This document shows positions 19,501-28,784 of a DNA stretch of 64,000 bases, piece by piece. The notes under the pieces are model-generated. The model was not told the DNA's origin, did no database searches, and saw only the letters and a list, made by a program, of their open reading frames with translations. The stretch comes from Butyrivibrio sp. AE3009. GTDB lineage: Bacteria > Bacillota > Clostridia > Lachnospirales > Lachnospiraceae. The stretch covers positions 43,092-107,091 of the forward strand of contig NZ_ATVS01000011.1 of the NCBI RefSeq assembly GCF_000420845.1, read 5' to 3'. The stretch's first letter is position 1. Each line of letters starts with the position of its first letter. A program made the position numbers and the translations under genes.

Positions 19501-20568
19501 TTATGCCTTACTGTTCTTCCTGATCCCCTTAAATATGAAGAACACTCCAAAGAGAACAAGTATAGGAAGTGGCCACCACAGCTGTCCTGTCTGTGGAAGT
19601 CTTCTCGCACCTAGAACCTCAGGCAGATCCCTTATTGCTCCCAAAACCGAAGGAAGGTCAGGAGTCACAGGTTCTGAGGGATCCTCGGGAGGATTTCCCG
19701 GAGGAGTCTCAGGTGGATTGTATGTATTGGTAAATACAAAGGTATATTTGTTCTCATCCTTGGACTTGGAAAGTGAAGCGGTGTAGTTATTACCTGTTGA
19801 AGTCTCAACCAGCTTCCACTCATGTCCCGGCTCATACGTCCAGGAGTATTTCCAGTTGTTGGAAGAATTAAGCTTAACTGTTTTGTAAACACTGGAGTCA
19901 CAATAGATCTTAACTGTGATCTCACTTGGTCTGTTTGATTCATATCCTGAATCAGACCAACGCTTGTACACAACGAATTCCTCGTCGATAATTCTCTCTA
20001 CGCTCTCCTTTTTGGGAGCTACCTCAACATCATAAACCCATTCCATGACCTCTGATTCCTTACCTCTTTCAAGAAGCGGTACAGGATATACAAAGGAAGC
20101 AAATGAGTGAACGAACTTCTTATCTACCAGGTTATCACTTATAACCAGATATACACCAAGATCAAGGTCTTCGTAATAGGTCTTGCCCTGCTTGTCGGAA
20201 ACACCTTCTTTGTAGGGCTTAACATTGGTAGCCTTAACATATTCCTTAACGCCGTCAACGCAGGACTTCCATGCATCGAAGTCATACCCGTTGTTGAAGA
20301 AACTTGAATCCGAGAAGCAACCGCTGAACTCATCAAGAACCGTGTACTTACCTGAAGCGTCCACAGATGCCACGCGATATATTCTGGACTTTACGCCTTC
20401 AAGCGGCTCGTCATCAGCAGAATGGTGAATCACGGTCATACTGCCCTTCTTAGAAAGGTCAATATCAGCAGCAGATACGCTCCTTCCCGGTAAAAGGGTA
20501 AGGACCATAACAGCAGCTACTGCCACAGACACTATTTTACTAAAAATGTCTTTTCCTAACTTAATCAT
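19501..20568 (-). CDS. LPQTG-anchored minor (basal-type) pilin
   Basis: 355 residues from the ATG at 20568, which has GAGG 7 nt upstream; the frame opens 12 codons earlier without a ribosome site. A signal peptide ends near 'PGRSVSAAD'. The mid-region has Cna-B-like strands ('VYKRWSDSGYE...RPSEITVKIY'), then a Pro-rich stretch (NPPETPPGNPPEDP). The sorting signal is LPQTG at about residue 324, a hydrophobic span and a basic tail. It lies between the two sortase genes and overlaps the class C sortase by 8 nt. The Pro-rich tail before LPxTG is typical of basal pilins that end up in the wall (inference). Confidence 0.88.
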   Translation of the reverse strand: MIKLGKDIFSKIVSVAVAAVMVLTLLPGRSVSAADIDLSKKGSMTVIHHSADDEPLEGVKSRIYRVASVDASGKYTVLDEFSGCFSDSSFFNNGYDFDAWKSCVDGVKEYVKATNVKPYKEGVSDKQGKTYYEDLDLGVYLVISDNLVDKKFVHSFASFVYPVPLLERGKESEVMEWVYDVEVAPKKESVERIIDEEFVVYKRWSDSGYESNRPSEITVKIYCDSSVYKTVKLNSSNNWKYSWTYEPGHEWKLVETSTGNNYTASLSKSKDENKYTFVFTNTYNPPETPPGNPPEDPSEPVTPDLPSVLGAIRDLPEVLGARRLPQTGQLWWPLPILVLFGVFFIFKGIRKNSKA

Positions 20569-21412
20569 GTTTCTTCCTCTTTGTACGACGTTTGGATGTC
20601 GCAAACAAATAAAATAAAAATGCGATAAGTATCAGCGGGGCTCCGAGGAACGGTGCCACAACAAGATTTCCGTATCTTGTTGCATCCGCAGGAACTATCA
20701 GCTTTGTTTCTTCGTTATAATCAACACGCTTTGCTCTTACAAGGAGCCTGTGAGTATTCACACCATAGGGTGTGCAGGTCACAAGCGTGACATAGTCTTC
20801 TCCTGAGACAATTGCCAGATCATTGGTCTCCTCCGGGAGAACAATGTTAATCTTATCAATCTGATATGCAAAAGTCTGATCTAGTATATGTAATAAAAAT
20901 GTATCACCTACGATCATCTGATCCAGGTCTGAAAAAAGCTTGGAGGATGGAAGTCCTCTGTGCCCTGACAGTACTGTATGAGTACCGGTGTCTCCTGTGG
21001 GAAATGAGGTTCCCTCAAGATGTCCTATACCTACCTGAAGAACAGACTCATCTGTTCCATGGTATATCGGAAGGTTAACTCCGATGTTTTCGATCTCTAT
21101 GTATCCGATTATTCCGCTTCCGGTTGGATTCATCACACTGTTGTAACGCTCCAGTTCTTCATCGGAAAATGTAAAACTAAAAGGCCTTGTAGCCAGTTCT
21201 TCGTTATACTTTCGGGCTTCTTCCCAATACCTGCTGTAATCCTCTTGGGAGATTTCGTCAAGTACCTCCTGATAGTTGGAAATAACCCTACTCTGATGCT
21301 TTGAATTAATGTAATTACTTACCGACGGGTATAAAAAAATTGCAAGTCCAACGAAAAAAATCAAACTGAATACTATATTGGGAATAATCCTTTTTAAGTT
21401 CTTCTTATCCAT
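20561..21412 (-). CDS. Class C sortase (pilin polymerase)
   Basis: 283 residues. An N-terminal membrane helix (about 12-31) and catalytic domain carry His in 'LSGHRGLPSS' and Cys-Arg in 'YVTLVTCTPYGVNTHRLLVR'. A second C-terminal membrane helix and Arg/Lys-rich tail are hallmarks of class C sortases, which cut LPxTG of pilin subunits and join them to a lysine of the next subunit. A TTG one codon upstream is possible; the ATG at 21412 is chosen, with only a weak ribosome site. It follows the major pilin after a 190-nt structured spacer. Confidence 0.93.
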   Translation of the reverse strand: MDKKNLKRIIPNIVFSLIFFVGLAIFLYPSVSNYINSKHQSRVISNYQEVLDEISQEDYSRYWEEARKYNEELATRPFSFTFSDEELERYNSVMNPTGSGIIGYIEIENIGVNLPIYHGTDESVLQVGIGHLEGTSFPTGDTGTHTVLSGHRGLPSSKLFSDLDQMIVGDTFLLHILDQTFAYQIDKINIVLPEETNDLAIVSGEDYVTLVTCTPYGVNTHRLLVRAKRVDYNEETKLIVPADATRYGNLVVAPFLGAPLILIAFLFYLFATSKRRTKRKKHD

Positions 21413-21468
21413 CAATCATCTTATCCCGTGAAATATGAACAATTACCTATTTTTGAACCAATTCCTGC

Positions 21469-21533
21469 ATTTCTAAAGAAGTTTGTCTTGGAAGCTCCCC
21501 AGCTTCCGTGGATCGACACTCTCCTTTAGAAAT
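21469..21533 (-). other. Hairpin in the spacer between major pilin and class C sortase
   Basis: A closing stem ATTTCTAAAG (21469-21478) / CTTTAGAAAT (21524-21533) encloses an inner perfect hairpin GGAAGCT-N4-AGCTTCC (21490-21507). A third small dyad (GTTTC/GAAAC) lies on the pilin-proximal side near 21545. No U run follows, so it is not a standard terminator. It may set unequal mRNA levels of the abundant pilin and the sortase by stabilising or processing the transcript. Confidence 0.6.
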
Positions 21534-21602
21534 ACAGTCAGTTTCATTTAAAAGAAACAAGATTCAATTGTATTATAAAACTTTTTCATAAACCCGGGTC
21601 GA

Positions 21603-23000
21603 TTAAGCCTGTGCATCAGCCTTTCTGCGAACCATGAAGTATGCTACACCTGCGATGATAAGGATACCGCCAAGGATGTAGAAGATTGTGGTTCCGATTC
21701 CACCTGTTGAAGGAAGAGTACGGCCTGTGAAGTTAGCAATCTTGATAGGCTCAGGAACTGTTAATGTGCCGTTAACAACAAGCTCATATCTGTCCTCGAT
21801 CATGTTGTATCCTGCAGGTGCCTTTTCCTCCTGAAGGTAATACTTAGTAGCATCAAGACCAACGATTGTAGCCTTACCGTTCGCATCAACTGCGATGTTT
21901 ACGCCTGTCTCATTAGACTTAGCAATACGGTAATGATCACCTTCCTTAACAACTGCGATCTGATTGCCGCCTTCCTTTGCGCTCCAAAGTGTGAACTCAG
22001 CACCTGTGATAGCCTTGCCTGTTGCGCCGTCAACCTTAACGATTTCTACGCCAAGTGTTGCAACATCAACATGATCTGTCTCTGCTGAATTGTAGTTGTC
22101 ATATACAAGGTGAGCGCTGTTCTCTTCGTTAACACGAACTACAGCATTCTCGTTAACTGTTGCTGTGTAAGTAAGAACGATCTTGGAACCTGCGTACTTA
22201 GCAACTGTCTCCTCAGGAATAACAGTTGTGTACTCGTTTTTGCCGTTCTTAGCAACAGGCTCTGACCACTCATACTTGCCTACCTCTTTGCCCTCAACAG
22301 TTGCAACTACCTTAGAATCAAGTGTAAGGCCAACAGTTGCTGTATCAACAACTGTGATAGGCTTCTTAGCTACGCTCTTGGGAACATCAACTGTAAGAGT
22401 GTAGGTTACAACAGTATCAAACATCTGAGCGAAATCCTTATCATCAGCCTTTGTGATTGTAGGGTATGAGTTCTTCTCATTGATTGTTACTTCACCAACT
22501 GTCTGAACTGCTGCTACAGTACCAAGGCTTGAAAGAATGAGGTAGTAACCAGGCTCAAGCTCCTGCTTGGCAACGCCGTTAGCAGACTTGAACTGTCCCT
22601 TTACACTTACTGCACCTTTTACTGTATCGTTATTAAGAGCTGCTGCGATCTTCTCACCTAAATCAGATCCTGTGAGACCATCCTTAAGTGTTACATTGTA
22701 ACGTGAACCATCAGCAGACTTCTTTGCTGTGAAATATCCTGTTCCGCTTACTGCATCAGCAAGCTTCTTATCTGTTACATAGTAAGCTACCTGCTCACCA
22801 CTAACGATATCAGCCTTTAAAATCTGAAAATAATCGTAAGTGATAACAGCATCAGGGTTAGTATTGCTGCTATTCTTACTATCAATAGTGATAGTAGCTG
22901 TGGTTGTGGTTGTTGCTTCTGCCGCTGTAGCAGTGATTCCCATAGCGAATACCATGGTTGCGGCAAGAATTCCGGTTAAAACTTTCTTTAATCCTTTCAT
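21603..23000 (-). CDS. Major pilin backbone subunit (LPSTG, Cna-B domains)
   Basis: 465 residues. A Sec signal peptide ends near 'ITATAAEA', followed by a pilin N-terminal domain. Then comes the motif NSYPTITK with Lys184, the probable inter-subunit crosslinking lysine; it is a variant of the classical YPKN. An E box, 'YYLQEEKAPAGYN', lies in the last Cna-B domain, where the Glu catalyses an internal isopeptide bond. The sorting signal is LPSTG at residue 429 with membrane span and RRK tail. It sits between the giant adhesin and the class C sortase that should polymerise it. Purine-rich AGGAGAGGAAAAGGAA precedes the ATG, suggesting strong translation. Confidence 0.93.
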   Translation of the reverse strand: MKGLKKVLTGILAATMVFAMGITATAAEATTTTTATITIDSKNSSNTNPDAVITYDYFQILKADIVSGEQVAYYVTDKKLADAVSGTGYFTAKKSADGSRYNVTLKDGLTGSDLGEKIAAALNNDTVKGAVSVKGQFKSANGVAKQELEPGYYLILSSLGTVAAVQTVGEVTINEKNSYPTITKADDKDFAQMFDTVVTYTLTVDVPKSVAKKPITVVDTATVGLTLDSKVVATVEGKEVGKYEWSEPVAKNGKNEYTTVIPEETVAKYAGSKIVLTYTATVNENAVVRVNEENSAHLVYDNYNSAETDHVDVATLGVEIVKVDGATGKAITGAEFTLWSAKEGGNQIAVVKEGDHYRIAKSNETGVNIAVDANGKATIVGLDATKYYLQEEKAPAGYNMIEDRYELVVNGTLTVPEPIKIANFTGRTLPSTGGIGTTIFYILGGILIIAGVAYFMVRRKADAQA

Positions 23001-23104
23001 TTCCTTTTCCTCTCCTTTTGAATCTTGAGTCTTGTATAAATCCAGTCCTTTTATATCCGGTGCAAATGAGCACCTGTTCTTAAGCTTAACGCTTTAAACC
23101 TTGG

Positions 23105-26100
23105 TTATCCGATAACGTTCTTTTTTCTTCTTCCGAAGAACAATCCCGCTATCAAAGCAGCCGCTGCCATCATAATTCCGATGATCATAAACGGAGCTGT
23201 TCCCACTCCTCCGGTAGAAGGAAGTGTATTTGAATAAACCTCTTCATTGATAATTGTTACTGTACCGAAGTTCTTACCGTCTGAGCCAAGCTTCATAACA
23301 TAACCTGTATTCTTGGCCTTGGATCCGTCAACTGTTACTGCCGACTGATCATTTCCCTTTATTGTCTTACCGTTATACTTGTAAGTTACTCTGTATGTTG
23401 CCAGGTAATCATCTGACTCCTTAACGGTGTATTCATAACGATTGCCTTTGGCATCATATAAAGGAAGATCGGTAATGGTCTGGGTCCACTTATTACTTGC
23501 TGAGAGTTCGGTGGATGTGTATTCTGTCCACTCACCTCCGTTAACTCTCTGCCATACATATACAATAAGATATGTACGCTTGCTTGAGATATCGGCGCCT
23601 GTACTGCCTTCGAGCCACTTCTTGGTAACTGTGAGCTTACCGGAAAGCACGTTGTTGAATGCTACATCCGTTACATCTCCCGAACCGTAAGTGATAATGA
23701 ATGCGTTCTTATCAGGGTTAACTGTATCGGGATTGCTTCCAAGTCTAAGCTTGCAGGTGGCAACCACATTCTTGAAGGCTTCATCCGTTGCATAGGTTAC
23801 GTTACCGCCAAGATAATAGAAATCTTCGGCAAGTGTAGTATCCTTGGTATACTTGGCAGGATTAGCCATGTTGTCATAGGTGTATGACTTCTCAAACTTT
23901 GTATAGTACTTATCAACTTCAATCTTGACGTAATAGGTTCTGCTGTCGTAGCTTACGCCCGGTATCTGTCCTGAGCTGTCCTCAGTTATCTTGTACAGAT
24001 AAGTACCTTCAAATCTGAATGGTATAGCTCCGAACTGAACAGTTGCAACATTGTTAACCGCATCTTTACCGGTTACTGTCACACTTGCTACTCCGTTGGA
24101 AGCTCCTACAGGCATTGGCTGCTGAGCAAGCTCAGGGTTCACACTGAAGTCGATTGGATTACCGGCTGAATCCTTCATAGAGAATCCGATTCCTTCCATT
24201 GTGAAGGTAAATGCCATGTCTTCTTTCCAGGTTCCACCGGTGAAGTTCTTGGTGATCTGTATAGGTCCTATAGGAATACTGTAGTAGTTACATACCTGAA
24301 CCGTCTGTGTATGTGAAGCATTGGGTATATCATCATAACCAACCTTTACATCTGTAGGTGCCTTGTCAAAATGATTCGGAATGTCACAAGAGAATACAGC
24401 TCTATAGTTATTTCCTCCGGTACCAAGCCAGTTGCCGCCTTCCTTATCAACTGTTACGTCATACTTGGTAACTCTTGAAAGGTTGGTAGTTGTAAGATAT
24501 GTGCTCTTATTAGTATAAGGATCGTAAGTAAAGGTAAGTCCGTCTGCCACCTCTTCCACTACATAAGTTCCTGCTGGAAGATCGGAGATGGTCCACTGAG
24601 CACTTCTGTTGTAGGTTACAACATATTTCTTACCTGTGGGCTTACCTGAGTTGTACTCGATAGCCTCACCCTTGGTATCTGCTTTTCCTGTGAAGCCCTT
24701 CATAACTACATAATTCTTGGTCGAATTATTGGTAATTCTAAAGGTTACATTGTCAAGGAGCGCTGTTCCGGTATTGTCTCTTACGAATCCGGAGCCGAAA
24801 TCGTTAACCACCATCTTGTGAATTCTGAGAGCTGATTTACCCTTGGTCTCATTATAGAAGGCCACATTCCGGAACTGCTCCAGTTCCTTGGATGATGATA
24901 TTCTGTGGGCATCATTGAAATATCCTGTGCCCGGATTATTCTGTAAATCCGCAGATTCAGTTGCATCGATTCTGTAGTAAAGGGGCTCTACCTCACCGCC
25001 CTTGTAATACTTAATCTTTGCAAGTATCGCAGTGTTGTCCTTAGAATAATTACCTGTCGGATCATTCTCAAAGATTACAAAATAGTAGGTGCTTGCATTC
25101 TGAGATTCCTTGGTATCACCGCTTCCATAAGTCATTCCAAGAAGCCATGGGTTAATATCAAAGGTAACAGTAGATCCCTCATTTCTGGTATCCCAGGTTA
25201 CAGGCTTCCAATAATAATGTCCGTTACAATCCTTGGCAAGCATTACCATCATGAAACTGAACTTGCCTGTATCTTCTGCCTTGGCAAGAATGCCATCTAC
25301 ATATTTATCAATCTTAAGCTTAATGTTGTCAGTGTCATCAACCACATTGTTGATCATCATTGAAGCCTGCTGATCGAGGTATCTGCGAACCGTAAGCTTA
25401 TGGATCTCTCTTCTCTGGATCATGTAGCCTGCGATTACTGATCCCGGTACAGCACCGTTATTGATATCAACAGTAGCTTCAGGAGCTACGAAAGTACCTG
25501 ATACAGTGTCAAGCACCAATGTTCCTGTGTAAGGAAGAAGGTCATTAGCCGCATTTCTCTGCAAAGGATTGATGATGATCTGGTTGGCAAGTTCAAGCCA
25601 TCCCTCACCGGTCTTACCGCTTTCCTTTTCTGTATGAACCAGGAACTGCTCCATCTTGTATTCAGGACAATTGGTCAGGTCAAGGTTAATAACACAGAGC
25701 TTGTCACCTATTGTAAGTCCTTCACTCGTAAGGTAGTTATTGATATCACCGCTGATACCAAACTTCTGGAAAATTGTCTTTGTCAGATCCTTACGGAAAC
25801 CATCGCTTGTTCCGATGACATTGAGCACCATAACGTCCTTGGTGTCATCAAGAAGTGCAAACTTGCGGGATGCCTCGGATGCTGTAGACAACAGGTTTGA
25901 AACGGATATCGGGAATGCTCCCTGAACCGTTGTTCCCGCACTGTTATTAGGATAAGAGTAAACAGTGTAAGAATTATCCGAGTTCTTGATATATACTGTA
26001 TTGCCATCAACATGCTTGAGCTTGTTGTAAAGGTTCTCACCGCTTGCATTGTTCTCAACATATGAACTTGAGAAGGAACCAACGATATCATTATCATCTT

Positions 26101-28141
26101 CAGTTGGAAGATCGTTTACATCATAGGTTACGGTATACTTGGTTCCGTCCGCTGCTACAAAGGTCTCACCGTCAGGAACTACATTGCCCTTTGTATCAAC
26201 CTCATAAACGTAAAGTCTTGCGTTACTCTGAAGAGTATCCTGATCAAACAGCTGTAAGAGATTGACTGTACCGGTACCATCCTTAACTTCGATATTGAAA
26301 TTACCGATCTTGCTGGGATTTCTGTTGGTATCGGAATATGGCTGTGAATAAAGTCCAAACTTAAAGGTTCCGTCCTTGGTGGAATTCTTGGTAATAAAGT
26401 ATCCGTCAAACTGAATGTGTGTAAATACAGTTGATGAGTTACCGAATTCTATTACACTCTTAAGGGTTCCCACTGCGATATTTGACTCAACATCGGTATT
26501 ATCTGCTGACTCAAAGGTTCCCGCAACGGCACCGAAGGATGTGTTATCGCCGAGTGCATCAGCAATGTCACGGGCTGACATATGCTCAGTTCCTGTCCAG
26601 GAAACAATTCCATATTCGCTGTATACAAGAGCGTATGCAGAGAAGGAATCCGTTTCGAAGGAAACCTTATCGGTATCGCCGGAAAGATCTACATCGCTAC
26701 CCTTGACCACCTCAACATTGATATCGGAAGCCTTGATGTCTGTCGCATCACTGGTAGCATTCACATTGTCCATGATCTCGTCTTTAACCGGAAGATGTAC
26801 AACGCTTACGCCATCGGCATCAGCTGCTCCAATCTCATCAGACAACTGATTCTGATTAAGGCTAAGTGAGATAGATACCGTTCCTGCCTTGGGCTGATAC
26901 TCAACACCATCAAGCTTGAAGGCGATGTCATAAAGAAGAGTGTTCTTCTCATTGTAGGACTGCTTCTCTTCTGCGTCCTTATCGGCGATCTTATCAGCGT
27001 TGTCGTTAAGCGCCTCCATGTAAGCAGCGTAGTTATAATCCTCAGACCTGGAACTGATCTCAGCTATCTTAAGCTCAACTCCCTCAGGAAGTGCTGAAGG
27101 ATCGGAAAGCTCTGCCTTAACCGTAACCATAAGGTCACTGGCTGTGAAGCTGGTCTGTGTATTAGCTTTGTAGTATGTAAGAAGAAGATCTGTATCTTCA
27201 AGAATATCTTTTGTCTCACCGGATGCTGTTGTTACCTGGTAATAAGTATAGGTCTGAACTTCATCATCGCTGGAAGCGGTGGAAGCTGCATCCTGATTTT
27301 CTCCCGACTTGGAAGAAGCTGTTTTCTTGGTGATGAGTATTACCTGAGTCTCATCAACTGTTCCTTTATCAAAAACATAACCTTCGAAGCTCTTGACTTC
27401 CTTGGTCAAGTCAAATGATTCCGTAATTGAAAGTTCCTTGGAATCAGCAATCTGTTCTCCGTTTGTATCTTTATAAACAACGGTAATCTTGACATCACTC
27501 TTGATATCTTTGTCAGAAACCTTGGTCTCTTCAGATGAACTCTCTGATGATGCATCTGCTGAGGTCTCAGCTGATGAAGCACTGGCGGCTGCGGAACTTG
27601 TATCAGAACTGCTATCGCCGGTTGATGCACTGCTTGATGCATCGGATGCTGCTGATGATGAGCTGCCGGTTGATGCACCTGAGGAACTACCTGTAGATGC
27701 GCCTTCGCTTGATCCTGTAGAAGAAGCATCAGTTGCTGCAGCCTCGGGCTTTCCTTCAGAAGCACCTTCAGGCTTGCTCTCTGAACTCTCTGAGCTTGCT
27801 GCAACTGCGGAACTTCCTGATGAAGCTGCGGCAGAATTGTCCTCTCCTGAAGCCTGTGCGCCGGCTGACTCTTCGGTCTTCTCACCATCCTCTGACTTCT
27901 TGGCCTCTTCGTTCTCCATCTGCTTGATCAGTCCCTGCTCGTAAGCATTGTCTGCTGTTTCAAGTACAAGACCGACCTGCTTGGCTCCTTCCTCAGTCAT
28001 AGCCGTTGCTGGCTTATTCAACATATAAAATGTTACTGTACCGGACAGAAGAGAAAGACATACAGCGAACGCAATCCACTTTTTGAATCTGCTGTGCTTT
28101 CTGATGTAGTTTTCTGCGCGATTTTCATCAGCTTTGCGCAT
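23105..28141 (-). CDS. Giant LPXTG surface adhesin, probable pilus tip protein
   Basis: 1678 residues. A charged N-terminus and a hydrophobic signal/anchor (about 25-45) precede a Ser/Ala/Glu-rich low-complexity linker (about 75-212). A MucBP-like strand region (about 215-295) and a long central region without clear family follow. Cna-B repeats have E boxes such as 'GTYVVEEVADGLTF'. A FctA/Spy0128-like isopeptide domain ('YLYKITEDSSGQIPGVSYD') and a last Cna-B domain ('YEYTVKESDDYLATYRVTY') lead to LPSTG at residue 1640 with span and GRRKK tail. It is upstream of the backbone pilin, the usual place for a tip adhesin. No von Willebrand domain was seen. Binding target unknown. Confidence 0.88.
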   Translation of the reverse strand: MRKADENRAENYIRKHSRFKKWIAFAVCLSLLSGTVTFYMLNKPATAMTEEGAKQVGLVLETADNAYEQGLIKQMENEEAKKSEDGEKTEESAGAQASGEDNSAAASSGSSAVAASSESSESKPEGASEGKPEAAATDASSTGSSEGASTGSSSGASTGSSSSAASDASSSASTGDSSSDTSSAAASASSAETSADASSESSSEETKVSDKDIKSDVKITVVYKDTNGEQIADSKELSITESFDLTKEVKSFEGYVFDKGTVDETQVILITKKTASSKSGENQDAASTASSDDEVQTYTYYQVTTASGETKDILEDTDLLLTYYKANTQTSFTASDLMVTVKAELSDPSALPEGVELKIAEISSRSEDYNYAAYMEALNDNADKIADKDAEEKQSYNEKNTLLYDIAFKLDGVEYQPKAGTVSISLSLNQNQLSDEIGAADADGVSVVHLPVKDEIMDNVNATSDATDIKASDINVEVVKGSDVDLSGDTDKVSFETDSFSAYALVYSEYGIVSWTGTEHMSARDIADALGDNTSFGAVAGTFESADNTDVESNIAVGTLKSVIEFGNSSTVFTHIQFDGYFITKNSTKDGTFKFGLYSQPYSDTNRNPSKIGNFNIEVKDGTGTVNLLQLFDQDTLQSNARLYVYEVDTKGNVVPDGETFVAADGTKYTVTYDVNDLPTEDDNDIVGSFSSSYVENNASGENLYNKLKHVDGNTVYIKNSDNSYTVYSYPNNSAGTTVQGAFPISVSNLLSTASEASRKFALLDDTKDVMVLNVIGTSDGFRKDLTKTIFQKFGISGDINNYLTSEGLTIGDKLCVINLDLTNCPEYKMEQFLVHTEKESGKTGEGWLELANQIIINPLQRNAANDLLPYTGTLVLDTVSGTFVAPEATVDINNGAVPGSVIAGYMIQRREIHKLTVRRYLDQQASMMINNVVDDTDNIKLKIDKYVDGILAKAEDTGKFSFMMVMLAKDCNGHYYWKPVTWDTRNEGSTVTFDINPWLLGMTYGSGDTKESQNASTYYFVIFENDPTGNYSKDNTAILAKIKYYKGGEVEPLYYRIDATESADLQNNPGTGYFNDAHRISSSKELEQFRNVAFYNETKGKSALRIHKMVVNDFGSGFVRDNTGTALLDNVTFRITNNSTKNYVVMKGFTGKADTKGEAIEYNSGKPTGKKYVVTYNRSAQWTISDLPAGTYVVEEVADGLTFTYDPYTNKSTYLTTTNLSRVTKYDVTVDKEGGNWLGTGGNNYRAVFSCDIPNHFDKAPTDVKVGYDDIPNASHTQTVQVCNYYSIPIGPIQITKNFTGGTWKEDMAFTFTMEGIGFSMKDSAGNPIDFSVNPELAQQPMPVGASNGVASVTVTGKDAVNNVATVQFGAIPFRFEGTYLYKITEDSSGQIPGVSYDSRTYYVKIEVDKYYTKFEKSYTYDNMANPAKYTKDTTLAEDFYYLGGNVTYATDEAFKNVVATCKLRLGSNPDTVNPDKNAFIITYGSGDVTDVAFNNVLSGKLTVTKKWLEGSTGADISSKRTYLIVYVWQRVNGGEWTEYTSTELSASNKWTQTITDLPLYDAKGNRYEYTVKESDDYLATYRVTYKYNGKTIKGNDQSAVTVDGSKAKNTGYVMKLGSDGKNFGTVTIINEEVYSNTLPSTGGVGTAPFMIIGIMMAAAALIAGLFFGRRKKNVIG

Positions 28142-28184
28142 GTTTCGTTACCCCTAATCTATTAATATTACTTCTTACAACGTT

Positions 28185-28784
28185 TCATCTATCTTGAATA
28201 ACACCAAAAGCGTCAAAGGGAAATACTCTGAACATTACCCTTCCTATGAGCTGTTCCCTTGTCACACATCCTATTACACTGGATCTGGAATCAATGGAAA
28301 CGCTTCTGTGATCTCCCAAAACAAACCATCTGTTCTCCGGGACCTGATACGGGAATTCAAGATCCGTGGGTTCCAGACTCTTGTCGGTAATGTATGGTTC
28401 ATCGATCAGAACTCCGTTGACCATAACGTTTCCGGCGTCATCTATCGTTACCCAGTCGCCCGGGGATCCGATAACTCGCTTAACAAGAACCTTGTTGTTA
28501 TAGTAAAAAGCAAGAAGATCGCCGGTCTCAAAAACCGTGCTGTTACTTGCTATGACTATCTGTCCCGTCTCAAGAGTCGGGGTCATGCTGTCACCCGTAA
28601 CCTTGAGAGCTGTAACATAAAAACTGGAAACAAGAACCGCCAGCGCTGCCACAACAACAACTACTATAATTGAGTTCCTAAGAACTTTCTTATATTCCTT
28701 TTTGTTGTTCTCCCTCTTGAGTTCGCTCTTAAGCTCGTCAAGAGTCGGCCTTCTCCGGGGTTCCTTTTTTTTCTTACTCATCAA
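28185..28784 (-). CDS. lepB: Signal peptidase I
   Basis: 199 residues. A basic cytoplasmic N-terminus and one membrane helix (about 37-58) precede the S26 catalytic domain. The Ser nucleophile is in 'VTGDSMTPTL' and the general-base Lys in 'VLVKRVIGSPGD'; the conserved 'WFVLGDHRSVSIDSR' box is present. It is embedded in the pilus operon, like the dedicated SipA-type peptidases of other pilus islands, and probably processes the pilin precursors encoded downstream. Its start overlaps the end of the coiled-coil gene by 11 nt. Confidence 0.94.
   Translation of the reverse strand: MMSKKKKEPRRRPTLDELKSELKRENNKKEYKKVLRNSIIVVVVVAALAVLVSSFYVTALKVTGDSMTPTLETGQIVIASNSTVFETGDLLAFYYNNKVLVKRVIGSPGDWVTIDDAGNVMVNGVLIDEPYITDKSLEPTDLEFPYQVPENRWFVLGDHRSVSIDSRSSVIGCVTREQLIGRVMFRVFPFDAFGVIQDR

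Noticed and set aside
27489..27944. Open frames on the plus strand opposite the Ser/Ala-rich part of the adhesin
   Set aside because: They mirror low-complexity codons of the real gene, have no ribosome site and no recognisable product.
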